Source of the DNA: Neonectria sp. B-13
Taxonomy: Eukaryota; Ascomycota; Sordariomycetes; Hypocreales; Nectriaceae
Direction of reading: 5' to 3'
Length of the DNA: 64,000 nt
Assembly (NCBI GenBank): GCA_002682825.1
Contig: NOKP01000004.1
Coordinates: forward strand, 927,607 to 991,606
Below, one piece after another: positions 11,060-22,809 of this stretch (positions are counted from its first letter, which is position 1; each line of letters begins with the position of its first letter). The translations under genes and the position numbers were made by a program. The notes under the pieces were generated by a model that did not search any database, was not told the origin of the DNA, and was given only the letters and a program-made list of their open reading frames with translations.

Positions 11060-12646
11060 CTATACACATTGCCAACTTTCGGTGGCGTTGGGGTTGCCAT
11101 GTCCCTTATACATGTTCCGCAGAGGGTACTTGCAATGCTTCCTCTCAAATGCTACCTTGCTCTTGTTCGTATCGGTGAAGGCGGTCCCCAAGACGTAGTC
11201 AGGTGCAATCCCCTCCTCGACCCACTGAACTATAGCAGATAGAACGTTGCCCTCAGGCTCTTCGCCAGCAAGACCACTCTGTAAGTTGCCAATGTTGAAG
11301 GCACCGGGTCCTCCACTGCAGTGAGACATGCCTGAGATGCGAAAGTATCGGTAAAAGTTATCCAGTTCCTCTGACCGAAGACCCATTGTACGCGAGACAT
11401 GGTTGTAGTATCGAGCCGAGTTGTCACTAGAAATAATTGGGTCCTGAAGGCCATGATAGTGTAGGATCTTGGAGCCACGGTCCCTGACCTTGGAGAGGTT
11501 TCCATTCCAGGTATCAATGCCGAAGGTGTTAACCTTCTTAGCTGCCTCAATATCATCGAGGGTCAGCTCGGGTCCCCATGAGGGATCATTGTAAATGACG
11601 TAACGCCACCAGTCAACGCTGTACTGGAACGGAATTCCTGACCAGACAATGGCTGTCGAGTCGGCGCCAGGCTGCAGCCGAGGATACAGCATGGTACCTG
11701 TGGCATCGTAGAGAGGGGAGAAGACATCCCGAACAACGCGTGCCTGGGTTCCAGTGAGGCAGTTCTTCGTCTGTTTCTTGCCGCAAATCAGGTTTTCGGG
11801 GCGGTACTGGCAAAGATCCGGATCCTCAATGATACCATCCAGGTGACCGTCGAGCCCGTCACATTGTTTGAGGACGTCCTTCACCACGAGAGCCCATAGG
11901 TCACTCGTCAGGAACGTCGATGAGCCAGGTGGGCCAGTTATGCTGTAAAAGTGACCAGACCAAGCTTGGAGATTGCCGAAATCGAAGGCCGGTGCTCCAG
12001 CGACGATTCCGTCAAAGTCTTCGGGGAAATCCTGGGCCTCCTTGAACCCCTGCCTGCCACCAGTGGAACAGCCAAGATAGTAGGATTTGGTATGCTTCTT
12101 CCCATAGAAGACTTTGGTGATTTCCTTGCCGACAACTACACCGGTGTGAAGTGCGCGATATGCAAAGTCCTCGAGAACTTCGCGGTTCTTGTAAAAAGGC
12201 AAGCCAGTGTTCCCATCATGACCATTGTTTGTTCCAACAACAGCAAATCCCCTCTCTGCGGCGTAGGCAATATCAGTGTATGAAATACAGCCACCTAGAC
12301 CACCGTTGCCGACGCTTAAGAAGCGGCCAGACCAATCCGCTGGTAGCCAGGTTTCGAGGGTGATGCCGCTCTTCTTGGAGGTACTTTTGTACAGCTTCAC
12401 CCGACAAAGGTCGAAATTGAGCGCCGAATTGTATCCGGCACATGTCTCGTGCGTGGATGGCGCAGTGATGTTGGTCCCAGCCGCGACAAACTCCGTAAGG
12501 CTGACTTTGGTATTGTGGAACTGGTGGGCTAGGACCATAGCAAGCCCTTCGCAGTTCTTGGCGAAGGTGTGCTTATTTGCCTGACTGCATTCTGCTCCTT
12601 GTGTTGCAGCCAACAGACACAGGAACGAGATACGAAGTAGCTTCAT
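11060..12646 (-). CDS. faeB: Secreted feruloyl esterase / tannase family (FaeB-like)
   Basis: Intronless 528-residue secreted esterase of the tannase family (PF07519), expected to release ferulic or p-coumaric acid from arabinoxylan. A hydrophobic signal peptide covers about residues 1-20. The family's CS-D-HC arrangement is visible: Cys193-Ser194 in GCSTGGRQG, Asp402 in GLQDPI, and His442-Cys443 in MSHCSGG, where the two cysteines form the disulfide joining Ser and His. The calcium-loop region is present around residues 262-280 (CDGLDGHLDGIIED). Length matches fungal FaeB enzymes. It lies 1.5 kb from an acetylxylan esterase and 3.4 kb from a GH11 xylanase, consistent with a hemicellulose role. 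Tannase activity cannot be excluded. The gene symbol is by family resemblance. Confidence 0.9.
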   Translation of the reverse strand: MKLLRISFLCLLAATQGAECSQANKHTFAKNCEGLAMVLAHQFHNTKVSLTEFVAAGTNITAPSTHETCAGYNSALNFDLCRVKLYKSTSKKSGITLETWLPADWSGRFLSVGNGGLGGCISYTDIAYAAERGFAVVGTNNGHDGNTGLPFYKNREVLEDFAYRALHTGVVVGKEITKVFYGKKHTKSYYLGCSTGGRQGFKEAQDFPEDFDGIVAGAPAFDFGNLQAWSGHFYSITGPPGSSTFLTSDLWALVVKDVLKQCDGLDGHLDGIIEDPDLCQYRPENLICGKKQTKNCLTGTQARVVRDVFSPLYDATGTMLYPRLQPGADSTAIVWSGIPFQYSVDWWRYVIYNDPSWGPELTLDDIEAAKKVNTFGIDTWNGNLSKVRDRGSKILHYHGLQDPIISSDNSARYYNHVSRTMGLRSEELDNFYRYFRISGMSHCSGGPGAFNIGNLQSGLAGEEPEGNVLSAIVQWVEEGIAPDYVLGTAFTDTNKSKVAFERKHCKYPLRNMYKGHGNPNATESWQCV

Positions 12647-14184
12647 CGGAACGTACAGAAGATCGAAATGTCAGTTATCTGGTACAAAGGATGAGAGATA
12701 TCTTCAAGTGTGTGCTAGAGCCCTCCGTTTTATATGCATTAATTCTCTTGTACGCTAAGTTCTACACCATTGATCCCTTTCCTGGGGCGAAAGCGTTCTT
12801 GCAAGGTCTCCCCACACTTGGCATCCCCCCTAGTATCCGAGGCGATGCATCGATTGCGGGGTTTGAGAAACTAAACCGCATTCTGGACAATGGGGGGAAG
12901 TCAATCGGCATCATGTTCGGGAGCAAGGGTCACCAGTCGATATTTCCATAGGAAGAATTTGTACCAGTGCTTCAGGGACCATAGGAACTAACTTGTTTTA
13001 GAAGCAGCGTTCGAGCAAGCCTCGGCTTCGCCGTTAAATTTCGAGGAAGACTTCCTAAAGCACGGGCAGTGTAACGCTCATCTCTCGGGCCTAGTCAAGA
13101 TGGGGAGAAGCTTAGGTCCGGTGCGGAGATCTCCCCTCTCCCAACAGCCCGAGGCAAGGTTGAACAGAGCTTAGGAGTTCATGCTTATTCAGTCTATCCG
13201 TTTTCTTTTCCTATGGTCAAAACCGACAAGAGTTCTAGGTTGAGATTTTGGCGAGGTTTCAATCCTAGAGCTAGGAGAAATTTCGAGCACGCGAGTAATC
13301 ATCGCTTAGCACTCAATTTAGAAGATATTTGACACCCCTTGGTGGACCAACTCGGTGGATTCGCAAGCGCCCACTCACCTTGTGCCGGTTCTATGTGCCG
13401 GTAAAGGCGAGTTCAGGCCCTGTGCCTCCCCCGCACCACGCGAAGAACATCCTGCTTTCCGCTAGAATAACTCATTCCATATTGTCCAATGATCAGCAAG
13501 TTCGACATACTAGCAAGGACCCTTGTACAGGAAGCTGGACCCACAAACCCTGGTTATTCGTCATCCCAGCCGAGCTCCGAGGGGCAATACTTTTGAAATA
13601 TGCTAGAAATCCCTTCTCCCAGCCTCTGGATTTGGACTTGGGGAGCTTGGAGAGGCTTGGCTTAGACTTCCGACTCGCCTGCATCCGAATTCGAACTTCT
13701 ACTGCGTGGGATCCCGAAAGCTAGTCATGTAATTCGAACTCAGCGTGGCAAAATTAACTGTCGCGAAAAACAATTAACAGTACTAAAAGCCTGGGACTGC
13801 ATCTGAATCGCTGCTCGACCTACATTGTGAGTGAGAGATTTGTTCGCCCACCTAGACATACGTATTCCCTCTCATTCGAGCGACAATAGACCACACGCTC
13901 ATGCCGCTAGAGTCTACACTGCAAGCCCGTTGTTTTTCGATGTCGCCGGAATGTGCACTACGAGGGAGACAAGAACGAATGAAAGCAATATCAATGTCTT
14001 AAAGCTACCTGAGATTTCAGTCTTGTGGCTTTGCTCGAACCAGCCCTAATCCAACCCAGTCGAGAGCGGCATACGAACGAGCCGCCCCGAAGGACGACCT
14101 ATTCCTGTACAACACTTGAATTTCCCCACAACGACTAGCTTTGTATCCTCATGCAACCGCCTCTACCCCCTCAAGTGTTTCCAC
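12647..14184. other. Intergenic region between two esterase genes
   Basis: 1.5 kb holding the feruloyl esterase promoter and the 3' side of the acetylxylan esterase gene. I found no GGCTAA element within a few hundred bases of the feruloyl esterase start and no credible coding frame. Confidence 0.5.
12727..12734 (-). promoter_or_regulatory. TATA box of the feruloyl esterase gene
   Basis: TATAAAAC on the minus strand, 81 bp upstream of the feruloyl esterase ATG. Confidence 0.55.
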
Positions 14185-15044
14185 CTAGCTCAATCGTGCA
14201 TTTACGAACTGCAACGCAGCCTGTCCGTAGATTGAGCCGTATGCCTGGTGATGAGCAGCATCATTTCCATTGCAGCAGTATGGGTCTGGAGAGTCACAAT
14301 ACGACTGGACCTTGCTAGCCGAAGGACAAGAAAATCCGGAAGGGCGAGGATCAAACTGTCGCTTGTTAGCGTCGCGACTCGCTCTTTAGAGGCACGCCTC
14401 AGTGAGAAGGAAAGTCTTGACTTACACCCTGTGCCCGACATGTTCCAACTTCATAGTTCAGACCATAGATATACCGGGGGTCTCCCATGAATATAGCTGC
14501 CTTGACCATGCTTACGGCAGAAGCAGAGAGGGCGACGGAAGTGTCATACAAGCCCTGGTTTGGGTCGCCACCTCCACAAAGAGCGTTGTCCATGATTTGA
14601 CCGCCCTAGGCCCAAATGTTAGAGAACGCGTTGCCATGGTGAACTGGATGTAGCCCGTTGTGATTTGGCAAATATGCACAATTTACTTACCTGCGAATAC
14701 CCAACCAACACCAGCTTCGTGGTAGGACACCGGCTATTGAACGAGTTCACAGCAGTGGCAACAGCCTTGGTACCGGCAACCACAGAGTTCGCATAGCTGA
14801 TCCCCCCACAGCTACTCTGCCCACCACAAGCAGGGTAGACAATGGCCTCAGAGGTGGCGCCGGAGTGCGCGTTGAGGATCAGATTCACGACTGTGCCCGA
14901 TGAGCCGTAGCCTTGAGAGACTGTCGTCTCTCGGGCACCAAAGACGTGGATTCCCGGACAACTCTGCCTTGGCTCTGGTATAGCTGTTGCAGCAACCAGT
15001 CCCTGGGCAAAGATGAAGGGGAGGATGGCTTTGAGGTGAAGCAT
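14185..15044 (-). CDS. Acetylxylan esterase, carbohydrate esterase family 5 (cutinase fold)
   Basis: Secreted serine esterase of 234 residues that removes acetyl groups from xylan. Three exons: 15044-14691, 14605-14426 and 14355-14185, giving 118, 60 and 56 residues. The signal peptide covers about residues 1-20. The mature start (SCPGIHVFGARET) is like AXE II enzymes. The nucleophile is Ser117 in GYSQGG, directly at the first splice junction. The acid is Asp in the PDPYCCNG segment, and the base is the second His of HHQAYG. Cysteine number and spacing fit the five-disulfide CE5 pattern. There is no CBM1 linker. It diverges from the GH11 xylanase gene, sharing a 1-kb promoter region with XlnR-type sites. 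A cutinase is possible but the motifs match acetylxylan esterase better. Confidence 0.92.
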
Positions 15045-15155
15045 GGTTTCTGACTTGGGAGTCTCTGAAAAAAGGCAGTAAGAGTTTAATCGGGTTGTTC
15101 AAGCGAATGATAAAAGTAATTAGGAACTGATCGAACAGCTCGAATGCTGCGGGTA

Positions 15156-15163
15156 TTTATATA
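15156..15163 (-). promoter_or_regulatory. TATA box of the acetylxylan esterase gene
   Basis: TATATAAA on the minus strand, about 112 bp upstream of the esterase ATG. Confidence 0.55.
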
Positions 15164-15174
15164 TCGTCCTGAAT

Positions 15175-15181
15175 GGCTAAA
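15175..15181 (+). promoter_or_regulatory. XlnR/Xyr1-type site GGCTAAA (acetylxylan esterase side)
   Basis: An exact GGCTAAA, about 131 bp upstream of the acetylxylan esterase start and just beyond its TATA box. XlnR-type regulators accept either orientation. Assignment is by motif only. Confidence 0.5.
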
Positions 15182-15793
15182 AACTTTTCATCCGCAAGAT
15201 GGTCTGTATGAAATTCCTGTCAGAGTCATTCCTGTGTTTGTTGCTTGTTCCGTCCCGCTCTGATCATGCTGTCCGCACGTTTTGAATTTTGCCGGGTGAT
15301 CGGGCCAACGGAAACCAATCAATCCATGATAACATCATGGTTCTCAGTTTAAGGGCTGGATAAATGAACGGAGTAGACAAGTTGGGGTATCTGAGGCTTC
15401 TCTCCTCCCTGCCAAGAGGCTATTAGTTTCCCATATATTGAATGCAGTCGGGATGATCCTTGGCAACCCCACACCACAATGGTGCCACGAGGGTATTTAG
15501 GCAGATTTGCTCTGCAGCTGTAAGGAGGCATTGAGGTCCCACTGCCCACTGCGGGAAGAAATCATAAGTGCCCCGCATTGGTTCCACCCTGCGGGACGAA
15601 TGCCTCCGTCAAGTATAGTAGCACTCTACCCCAAATCATCTACCGCATCAATGCCGACGGGTCCGAAAGCCTGATCCGGCGACGATCGTCCAAGCGTTCT
15701 GTACTTAGGACGCCCAGCCGAAGTGTCAGGACGATGCCTGACTTTAATTTTACCTGTTTCTTGAGGTCGGGTCTTTGCTATGGACACAAAATA

Positions 15794-15800
15794 GGCTAAA
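15794..15800 (+). promoter_or_regulatory. XlnR/Xyr1-type site GGCTAAA (xylanase side)
   Basis: An exact GGCTAAA, 294 bp upstream of the GH11 xylanase ATG and in its orientation. A second core, GGCTAAT, lies at 15931-15937. The spacing is typical of fungal xylanase promoters; assignment is by motif only. Confidence 0.5.
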
Positions 15801-16015
15801 TTCGCTGGCTGTGGTTTCCGAAAATTCCAGTTCTTCTCCTTCTACCTCGTCTCATGACGAGTTGATATTATCCAAGATCCGTTTTAGTCCACGGAGTGAA
15901 GCAAGAAGTGTGGTTGTCTTTTGTTTTCTCGGCTAATTGTTTCAGCTGAAGTGGCATACTCCTGAGTAATGGCCACTACTCTCTGTCGCTGAAAAGTGAT
16001 ATAAGTCTTCTGTGA

Positions 16016-16762
<747 letters not shown>

Positions 16763-17056
16763 TGAAATTCACAGGGCAGAAGGGTGTGACTCTTGAGCCT
16801 TGGTTCAGGACCACAAAATATTACGAAGATTGCTTGAAATTTGGAGGTCGACTGGTTAGCTGGATGAGTCTGTCGCTCAGAGAACTGTTTTGTTGATTAC
16901 TTAGTTCTTTCATGTCTGTCCTTACCTTGAATCTTTTCTATTCTCCTCTTCTTCAATTACTCTCTTGTATAGTTCTGGCGCCTAGTATTTTGTGTTTGTT
17001 ATGCTGGTTCTTACCAGATTAACTATACCTAGGGTACAAACGCTTGTTACATATTC

Positions 17057-18778
17057 CTACACAATCTTATATATACAGCTTTGACCATCTGAATCCCCCA
17101 AGACCAGGAAGTTCCCATCTGCAGAGAAGGTGAGCTGAGTAACACGATCCAAGCTCTCAAACTGTTCGAAACCAGCCCTTGGCCCGCTGTCTACCGCACT
17201 GGCATCCGGGTCAGGCCAACACCAAATCTCCTTGCCCGTAATGACATCTAGGATAGCCAGACATCCTCTCCCACCCATGTTATTCCTGTTGGCCTCGCAG
17301 TACGCAACGAGGCGGCAATCCGGCGAAATGCACGAGGCTGTGTTGGGGATTCTGAAGGTACGTGTCGAGTTCGACACAAGATCCCACACCAGGACGTACC
17401 GAAAAGGCACCGCGGCAGGGGACAGGTGGAAGCTTTCAGTGCCTTGAGCATTGGTCATAGGCACGACTCGATAGCTCGCGGGGATCCAAATCGACACCAC
17501 GACGCTCCCATACGTGGCCAGTTCGCAGGGAAGCGCTGTATCCAGTTCCTTGTGTTGCCAAGGCCTTGCTACCTTGTATGGCAAGTTCGAAAGCTCGCCG
17601 TTGTCCCGGACCTCCCACGCAACCAACAATGTCTCCTCCTCCGGCGGCGGATGTCCCGCGCGTGTTTGCCGTGGACCTGCAGCTGCCACGAGCATGGGGC
17701 TTGTCGCCGATAAAGCCAGTTCCGGGTACTGAAGCGTAAAAGGCAGATCCGCCCTGCGCAGGTCGATGGTACGCATCTTTGAGAAGGGCTTCTTCCCTTG
17801 GCCAACAGTGTAGACATCTATTGTGCTGTTTTCGCCGTGATACACGGCGAGCGTACCCCGTCCCGTTTCATAAGATTCAAATTGGCATGCCGCCCATCGG
17901 TCTGCATAATCAATCGATTGGAGGCACTGCTTATCGGTCCATCTCCAGATGTCGATGGAACGACCGAACCGAGTGGCAATTGCGATGAGGCCAGATGCTT
18001 CGGAGAGGATGGCGTGACTTCGGATGAGATATTCCCGCGAGCGAGACTGGGCTTCTGTGTATGCAGAGAACTTGATGGTGCTTTGGACGACACCCTCCCA
18101 TACTGACCAAATTTTGATAATGTTTTTTCCGTGCTTGCTAGCAAGGATGGATGAGGTTGTGGACAAGTCCAAAAAGTGAATGGCGTTTGTCTTCTTCTTC
18201 TTCTCGGACTGAAAGCTCGCCAAACAGATGACAGTTATCGGCGATTTAGCTCTTTTGACTTCATTCGGGACCTCTGGAGGTGGGTAGGATGGGTGCTTTA
18301 GTTGAACGGGTGAGCGAACTGATGCTGAATCAGGCGCTGACGTTGCCCTTGAGGACTGTGAGAAATGGCGTGTCTCGAGGGAAGAGAGCGAGTCCTGAGA
18401 TGAGATTCGCTGGGAGGCCTTTGGCGGCGGAAGAGGTGGTAGCGGCTTCGACGGCGGGGGGTAGATGCTGCGACCGGACACATTTGATGAGGCGTTGGAT
18501 GGTCGTCTCTGTGATGATCGACGCTCTTGTCGCGCGGTAGGCTGTCCTGATGTCCTTGGCCGGGTTTCGGCCCTCTCGGGTGATAGAGCGTGGTACAGAA
18601 AGGAGTCGTCCTTTTCCAAGGACCCAAAGTCGAAGGCCTCCTGGGCTGGCAGCGAAAGCTGGAGGCTTCCAGATGATGGGGTAGGGAACCTCGTCAATAG
18701 AGCTCCAATACCACGTCCTTCCTCATCCCTGAAGGCCCCGTCACCCCTGAATGCCATGTTGTCGCGGGACGGTTCCAT
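17057..18778 (-). CDS. Beta-propeller (WD40-like) protein with disordered N-terminus
   Basis: Intronless product of 573 residues. Residues 1-180 are low-complexity and rich in Ser, Pro and Arg, with a polyproline stretch (KPLPPLPPPKAS) that could bind SH3 or WW domains. Residues about 185-573 look like a degenerate WD40 propeller: repeated hydrophobic strands ending in forms such as IIKIWSVW, SIDIWRW and FLVLGDSDGQSCIY. The composition recalls the N-terminal region of Rab3GAP regulatory subunits, but I cannot confirm this. Start chosen at the ATG in CCATGG context. It converges on the xylanase gene with a 294-bp spacer. Function unknown; probably a fungal-conserved scaffold protein. Confidence 0.75.
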   Translation of the reverse strand: MEPSRDNMAFRGDGAFRDEEGRGIGALLTRFPTPSSGSLQLSLPAQEAFDFGSLEKDDSFLYHALSPERAETRPRTSGQPTARQERRSSQRRPSNASSNVSGRSIYPPPSKPLPPLPPPKASQRISSQDSLSSLETRHFSQSSRATSAPDSASVRSPVQLKHPSYPPPEVPNEVKRAKSPITVICLASFQSEKKKKTNAIHFLDLSTTSSILASKHGKNIIKIWSVWEGVVQSTIKFSAYTEAQSRSREYLIRSHAILSEASGLIAIATRFGRSIDIWRWTDKQCLQSIDYADRWAACQFESYETGRGTLAVYHGENSTIDVYTVGQGKKPFSKMRTIDLRRADLPFTLQYPELALSATSPMLVAAAGPRQTRAGHPPPEEETLLVAWEVRDNGELSNLPYKVARPWQHKELDTALPCELATYGSVVVSIWIPASYRVVPMTNAQGTESFHLSPAAVPFRYVLVWDLVSNSTRTFRIPNTASCISPDCRLVAYCEANRNNMGGRGCLAILDVITGKEIWCWPDPDASAVDSGPRAGFEQFESLDRVTQLTFSADGNFLVLGDSDGQSCIYKIV

Positions 18779-19453
18779 GGATGCCCCTGTATCCTTTCAC
18801 CAGCACGCTCCGTGGATCATCCCAACACGCAAATAAAGTTAAGACAGACCGAAAACGAGGTTGTCTCAAGAAAAAACCTGTGGGCTTCGTACCATCGATA
18901 GCGGAGAGTTATGGCGATCGTTCATGTGGGGAAGAGGGTCAATTTTGGGGAATTTCCGCTGGTCTGGCCGTTGGGAATTAATCCCTCCACCGCGGCCGGG
19001 GAAGCGGACGGGTCACCCCGCAGTGTGCCACAGTCTTGGAAACGATTGAAACGGCCCGAAAACCCCAAGGAACCAAACCGCTCAGCCCTTGGTTAGTGGT
19101 GCTGCTAGGCTGCTTCAGTGCATGTTGCCTGTTCAGTATGATGGAGAGCGCCCAACATCGGAGGTTAGCCTGCGGAGCTATGTCGGTCTCTCTGCCTATC
19201 ACGTCCAGCCATTGTTCCAGGGCCCTTGCTTCTTCATTTCATAACGTGGTGATGACAACAGTATTGCTCTAGCTATGAGCCCAACCTCCCCCCGACTTTG
19301 CCAATCTTGTCTTCGTCCGAGGAAAAACGGGCCGTGTGCGAATTGAGGCTCAGAATGACAACAACTATAACGCCACTTAATCAATCCCTTTGCCTCTGGT
19401 AACCGAAGCCTCTTCTCTCCTGTCGATGATATGATTCAAGGTAGTGAAGAGTG
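18779..19453. other. Intergenic region
   Basis: Promoter side of the beta-propeller gene and 3' side of the BTB gene. Short open frames lack protein-like composition. Confidence 0.4.
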
Positions 19454-20558
19454 TCACCAGTGGATCTTTGAATACATCATGTGATATTCCATCACCCCGA
19501 CAGCAAAATCACCATGCTCAACCATCACAGGCCGCATCTTTTCCCTGATCTCGTCATCCAAGATTCTGTTTCCAACAAGTCGACAAACAATCTCCCGCAT
19601 AGCTGTATCTGTTGGGGGCGTGCAGCGATACAGTTCATCGACAAGCTCAGGAAAATTCTTAGCCTCTTCCCACGCGACCTCTACCTCCCGGTAAAACCGA
19701 TCTCTGGCTAAGAGTCTCAAGGCGGGAACGTCATATTTGTCTGCCATGATGTATAGGCGGAGGTGCATGAAGAAATCGCCGCGCATCTTAGCACCTGTTG
19801 TGCTCGAGCTGTCGTCCTTGTCCAGATCGCCCGACTCGGGAATTGAGCCCAACTCGTTGAATTCATTATACTCCTCCTCGGGCTCTTGATCATCTTGCTC
19901 TGAGCTTTGAGAACTATAATGTCTGTCCTCGGCTGGTAGGTCATCGGACGGGGTAGTAGATCGCTCCGTCTGTGGACCGGATGTCGAAGGGGGCGTGCTG
20001 AGGCTGACTTCCTTTTTGTTTTTCTCTTTAGGCTGGGCACTTGGTCCTTCAAATACGATACCAGGAGGGCGATTAAGGGATTCTTGTATTTCTTCCGGGG
20101 TCAACATGGCGGGAGTCGATGGTTTTCCTTCATTCAAGGTGACCCCGTCAGTATAAGATCCCGTGTAAAGGAACTCAAGGAAGCGTTTGAGGACCTCTGG
20201 GTCGTCATCGGGCAGTTCAATGGTTTTGGATGCAGCTTCCTAAGCAAAAGTCAATAAGCAGAGCCAACGTAAGTAGTAATCAACCACGAGCACTAACCTT
20301 GAAGCTACTTGAGATGGCACGGTCAAAGAACGAGGACTGGGTGCAGACAATAGCCCGGTGAGCCTTGAGTTCGCCTCCGCCACAGATAATTGTCATATCC
20401 GAGAACTTTTCGCTCAACAGAAGCTTAGAGAGCGAAGAGTGAATCGAGGTGGTGCAAAGGTTATCGGTCACATCGTGTTGATTGTCTCGATGGTCAGAGC
20501 CTGTTGAGGACGGGGACCGGCCCTTGGCCGCCACTTGTGCCTGGTTCTGGATGTCCAT
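19454..20558 (-). CDS. BTB/POZ domain protein
   Basis: 348-residue protein in two exons, 20558-20298 and 20239-19454, split by a 58-nt GT-AG intron inside the BTB fold. The BTB domain (about residues 45-120) shows the classic signature: SDMTIICGG, LKAHRAIVCTQSSFFD, and after the intron PEVLKRFLEFLYTGSY. The middle is acidic and disordered (EEEYNEFNE..., many Ser/Glu). A helical C-terminal segment beginning MHLRLYIMADKYDVPALR is typical of fungal BTB proteins that may serve as Cullin-3 adaptors or transcription scaffolds. No Kelch, MATH or zinc-finger domain is visible, so the partner is unknown. Confidence 0.88.
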
Positions 20559-21552
20559 GATTTTGTCGATGTTCCAAGAGAGCTTGGTTGTGAAGCTGTC
20601 TGGTTTGAATGAGGGGATGCGCCAATGCGTTGGTTGAGATTATTCTAGAATCTTATCGAAGTTATTCCAGTAGGGTATCGAGGCTGCTATTGTAGGGTGT
20701 AGTTGAATTTATGAAATTCCTCCATCCGGAGTTTTCTCGATCTTCAACAGGGAAGGGGGCAAATGCATCCCTCCAGCTCGAATACAATACTCCAATTCCT
20801 TGTACATATAGTCTAAATATATTTAAATGCATGTCAGTATCAGAACGGGCGACACGAGGTGTGTTAGAGAAATACCAACACAGTGCAATATTAGCAGACG
20901 GTGTGCGATTCTGGGTAGTTGCAAACTGCATTTGCATATTTTGTGGGTAGCGTCGTGGCTTGCGATTGGATTTTGTGGAAGCCTTGCTTGTCAGGCAATA
21001 AAATGAATAAGATGTCCATTCACTCAGGCGTCACATAGTTGAGCCACGCGTCTTAGTCGTATATCTTACGAATATACGCCTAGCGGGAGAGATTACGCGT
21101 CGTACGATTGATAGGGCTGAACCGAACTCCACCATTCCCGCGCAAGCCAGTGCAACAATCCTGCCTTAGGCTAACTGGTAATGAAGATTATTGGAGGCAT
21201 CAGCATAATCGGAACCGAGAAAACGTCCCGGTGACCCACTGGCCTCGTTTCGGCGCCGAGATGGCCTCGACTTCGCCGGACCATTTGCTCGTGAATATTG
21301 AATTTTCGGACGTCGGGTACTATGAGAGACCGAACAACGCCAATGAATTCACTCATCTCAGCCACTGACGTGTGTCTCCAACGCCCGTTGTAACCTTCGG
21401 ATGAGTACATAGCCAAGTCACGCGCTCTACAAGACGGATTGTGGCATTAACCCATCCCTGGCAAAGAACAATCGAAACCGTTGGACGCCGTCCTTAAAAT
21501 ACACAGACTACATTACCCTCTCCATCTCCATCTCCATCAATTTTCATTCACC
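20559..21552. other. Divergent intergenic region
   Basis: About 1 kb between the BTB gene and the monooxygenase gene. AT-rich around 20800-20830; no gene or RNA recognised. The monooxygenase leader just before 21553 is a CT-rich run of ctccat units. Confidence 0.4.
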
Positions 21553-22809
21553 ATGGCTTCAGGAAGCAAGCATTTTCTGGAGGGCAAGAAGATCATCGTT
21601 GCAGGATCTGGCATTGCCGGCCTCGCTTTCGTTGTGGCCCTTCGCAAACAATGGAATCCCTCATTGACTTTCCCCGAAATCGTCGTTTACGACCGAGACT
21701 CAAGAGACCTCAGCCTCAAACGGGAGGGGTACTCACTCTCACTCAACGGAATGGATAAGGACAGCGGCCTCGTGGCGGTCCGCGATCTGGGTCTCCTCGA
21801 CGAGATCCTCAAGCACGCCTTGACCGGCCCCAATAGCGTGAAATCCTTCCGCATGTGGGACAAGGACTGGAACTCACTCTTGGAGATGAGCTTCAAGCCA
21901 TACGACGGATTACCGACGGCAGGTATCCGCGTCGCCCGCAAAGACCTTCGAAATATTCTCACGGCGGTTGGCGAGAGCGCCAACGATATCATCTGGGGCA
22001 CGAGCTGTACTTCAGCCGAGCGTCTGGACAATGGACGAATCCGAGTTCAGCTTTCACGGAGTGACAGTTCTGGAGGACCCGAAACCGACGAGTGCGACCT
22101 GCTGATTGCAGCGGACGGGGCACACAGCAAAATCCGAGCCTCGTTCAGACCCGATGACGGCCTCATCTACCGCGGCGTGGTCCAGCTAGGCGGCATCGCT
22201 AAGTTTCCCAACGGAAGTCCCAAGCCCGTCGATGAGAGCTGGGGCATCGCCGTGTCCGGCCAAGGTGTCTCCTGCTTCATGTCGCTCGTCGATAAGACAA
22301 GCGTTGTGTGGGCACTGAGTCGCGAGGAGGCGCAGGTCAGACCAAAGCTCGACAGCAGCTCACCTGAGGCGACCAAGGCACTGATAGACGAGGCTAAACA
22401 AATAGGTCATATGCTTGGAGGGCCATTCCCCGCCATAGTCGCGGCCACGGATCTGAACACTGCTTTCGTGATCCCAGCTCATGATAAACTGCCCTTCTCG
22501 CATGAGACAATGCCCGAGGGTGTTGTCTTTATTGGTGATAGCAACCACGCTGTCAGTCCTTTTGCTGGAAACGGCGCGAACCTCGCCTTGAAGGACGGCT
22601 GGGACCTCGCGACGGAGCTGTGCCGCGGCGAGACGTTCGAGGCGGCCGTGTCGGCGTACGATAAACTGGCGGTTCCGCGGGCGGTGAAAACGATCAAGAG
22701 TTCACATCAGAGAATGGGCGCCGCACATTGCACGGGGATCAGGTTCACGCTTCTTCGCTGCGTATTTGGGGTTGGAAGCTGGTTCATGTGGCTCTCTGGG
22801 AAGTCTTGA
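21553..22809 (+). CDS. FAD-dependent monooxygenase (salicylate/zeaxanthin-epoxidase type)
   Basis: Intronless 418-residue flavoprotein hydroxylase of the FAD_binding_3 class. The ATG at 21553 (CACCATGG) is preferred because no ATG lies in frame upstream. The Rossmann motif GSGIAG lies near residues 18-23, followed by the DG motif (AADGAHSKIR) and the GD motif (VFIGDSNHAVSPFAGNGAN), the three FAD/NADPH fingerprints of group A monooxygenases. A short hydrophobic C-terminus (CVFGVGSWFMWLSGKS) might associate with membranes. No biosynthetic cluster genes flank it, so substrate and pathway are unknown; aromatic catabolism or secondary metabolism are both possible. Confidence 0.9.
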   Translation: MASGSKHFLEGKKIIVAGSGIAGLAFVVALRKQWNPSLTFPEIVVYDRDSRDLSLKREGYSLSLNGMDKDSGLVAVRDLGLLDEILKHALTGPNSVKSFRMWDKDWNSLLEMSFKPYDGLPTAGIRVARKDLRNILTAVGESANDIIWGTSCTSAERLDNGRIRVQLSRSDSSGGPETDECDLLIAADGAHSKIRASFRPDDGLIYRGVVQLGGIAKFPNGSPKPVDESWGIAVSGQGVSCFMSLVDKTSVVWALSREEAQVRPKLDSSSPEATKALIDEAKQIGHMLGGPFPAIVAATDLNTAFVIPAHDKLPFSHETMPEGVVFIGDSNHAVSPFAGNGANLALKDGWDLATELCRGETFEAAVSAYDKLAVPRAVKTIKSSHQRMGAAHCTGIRFTLLRCVFGVGSWFMWLSGKS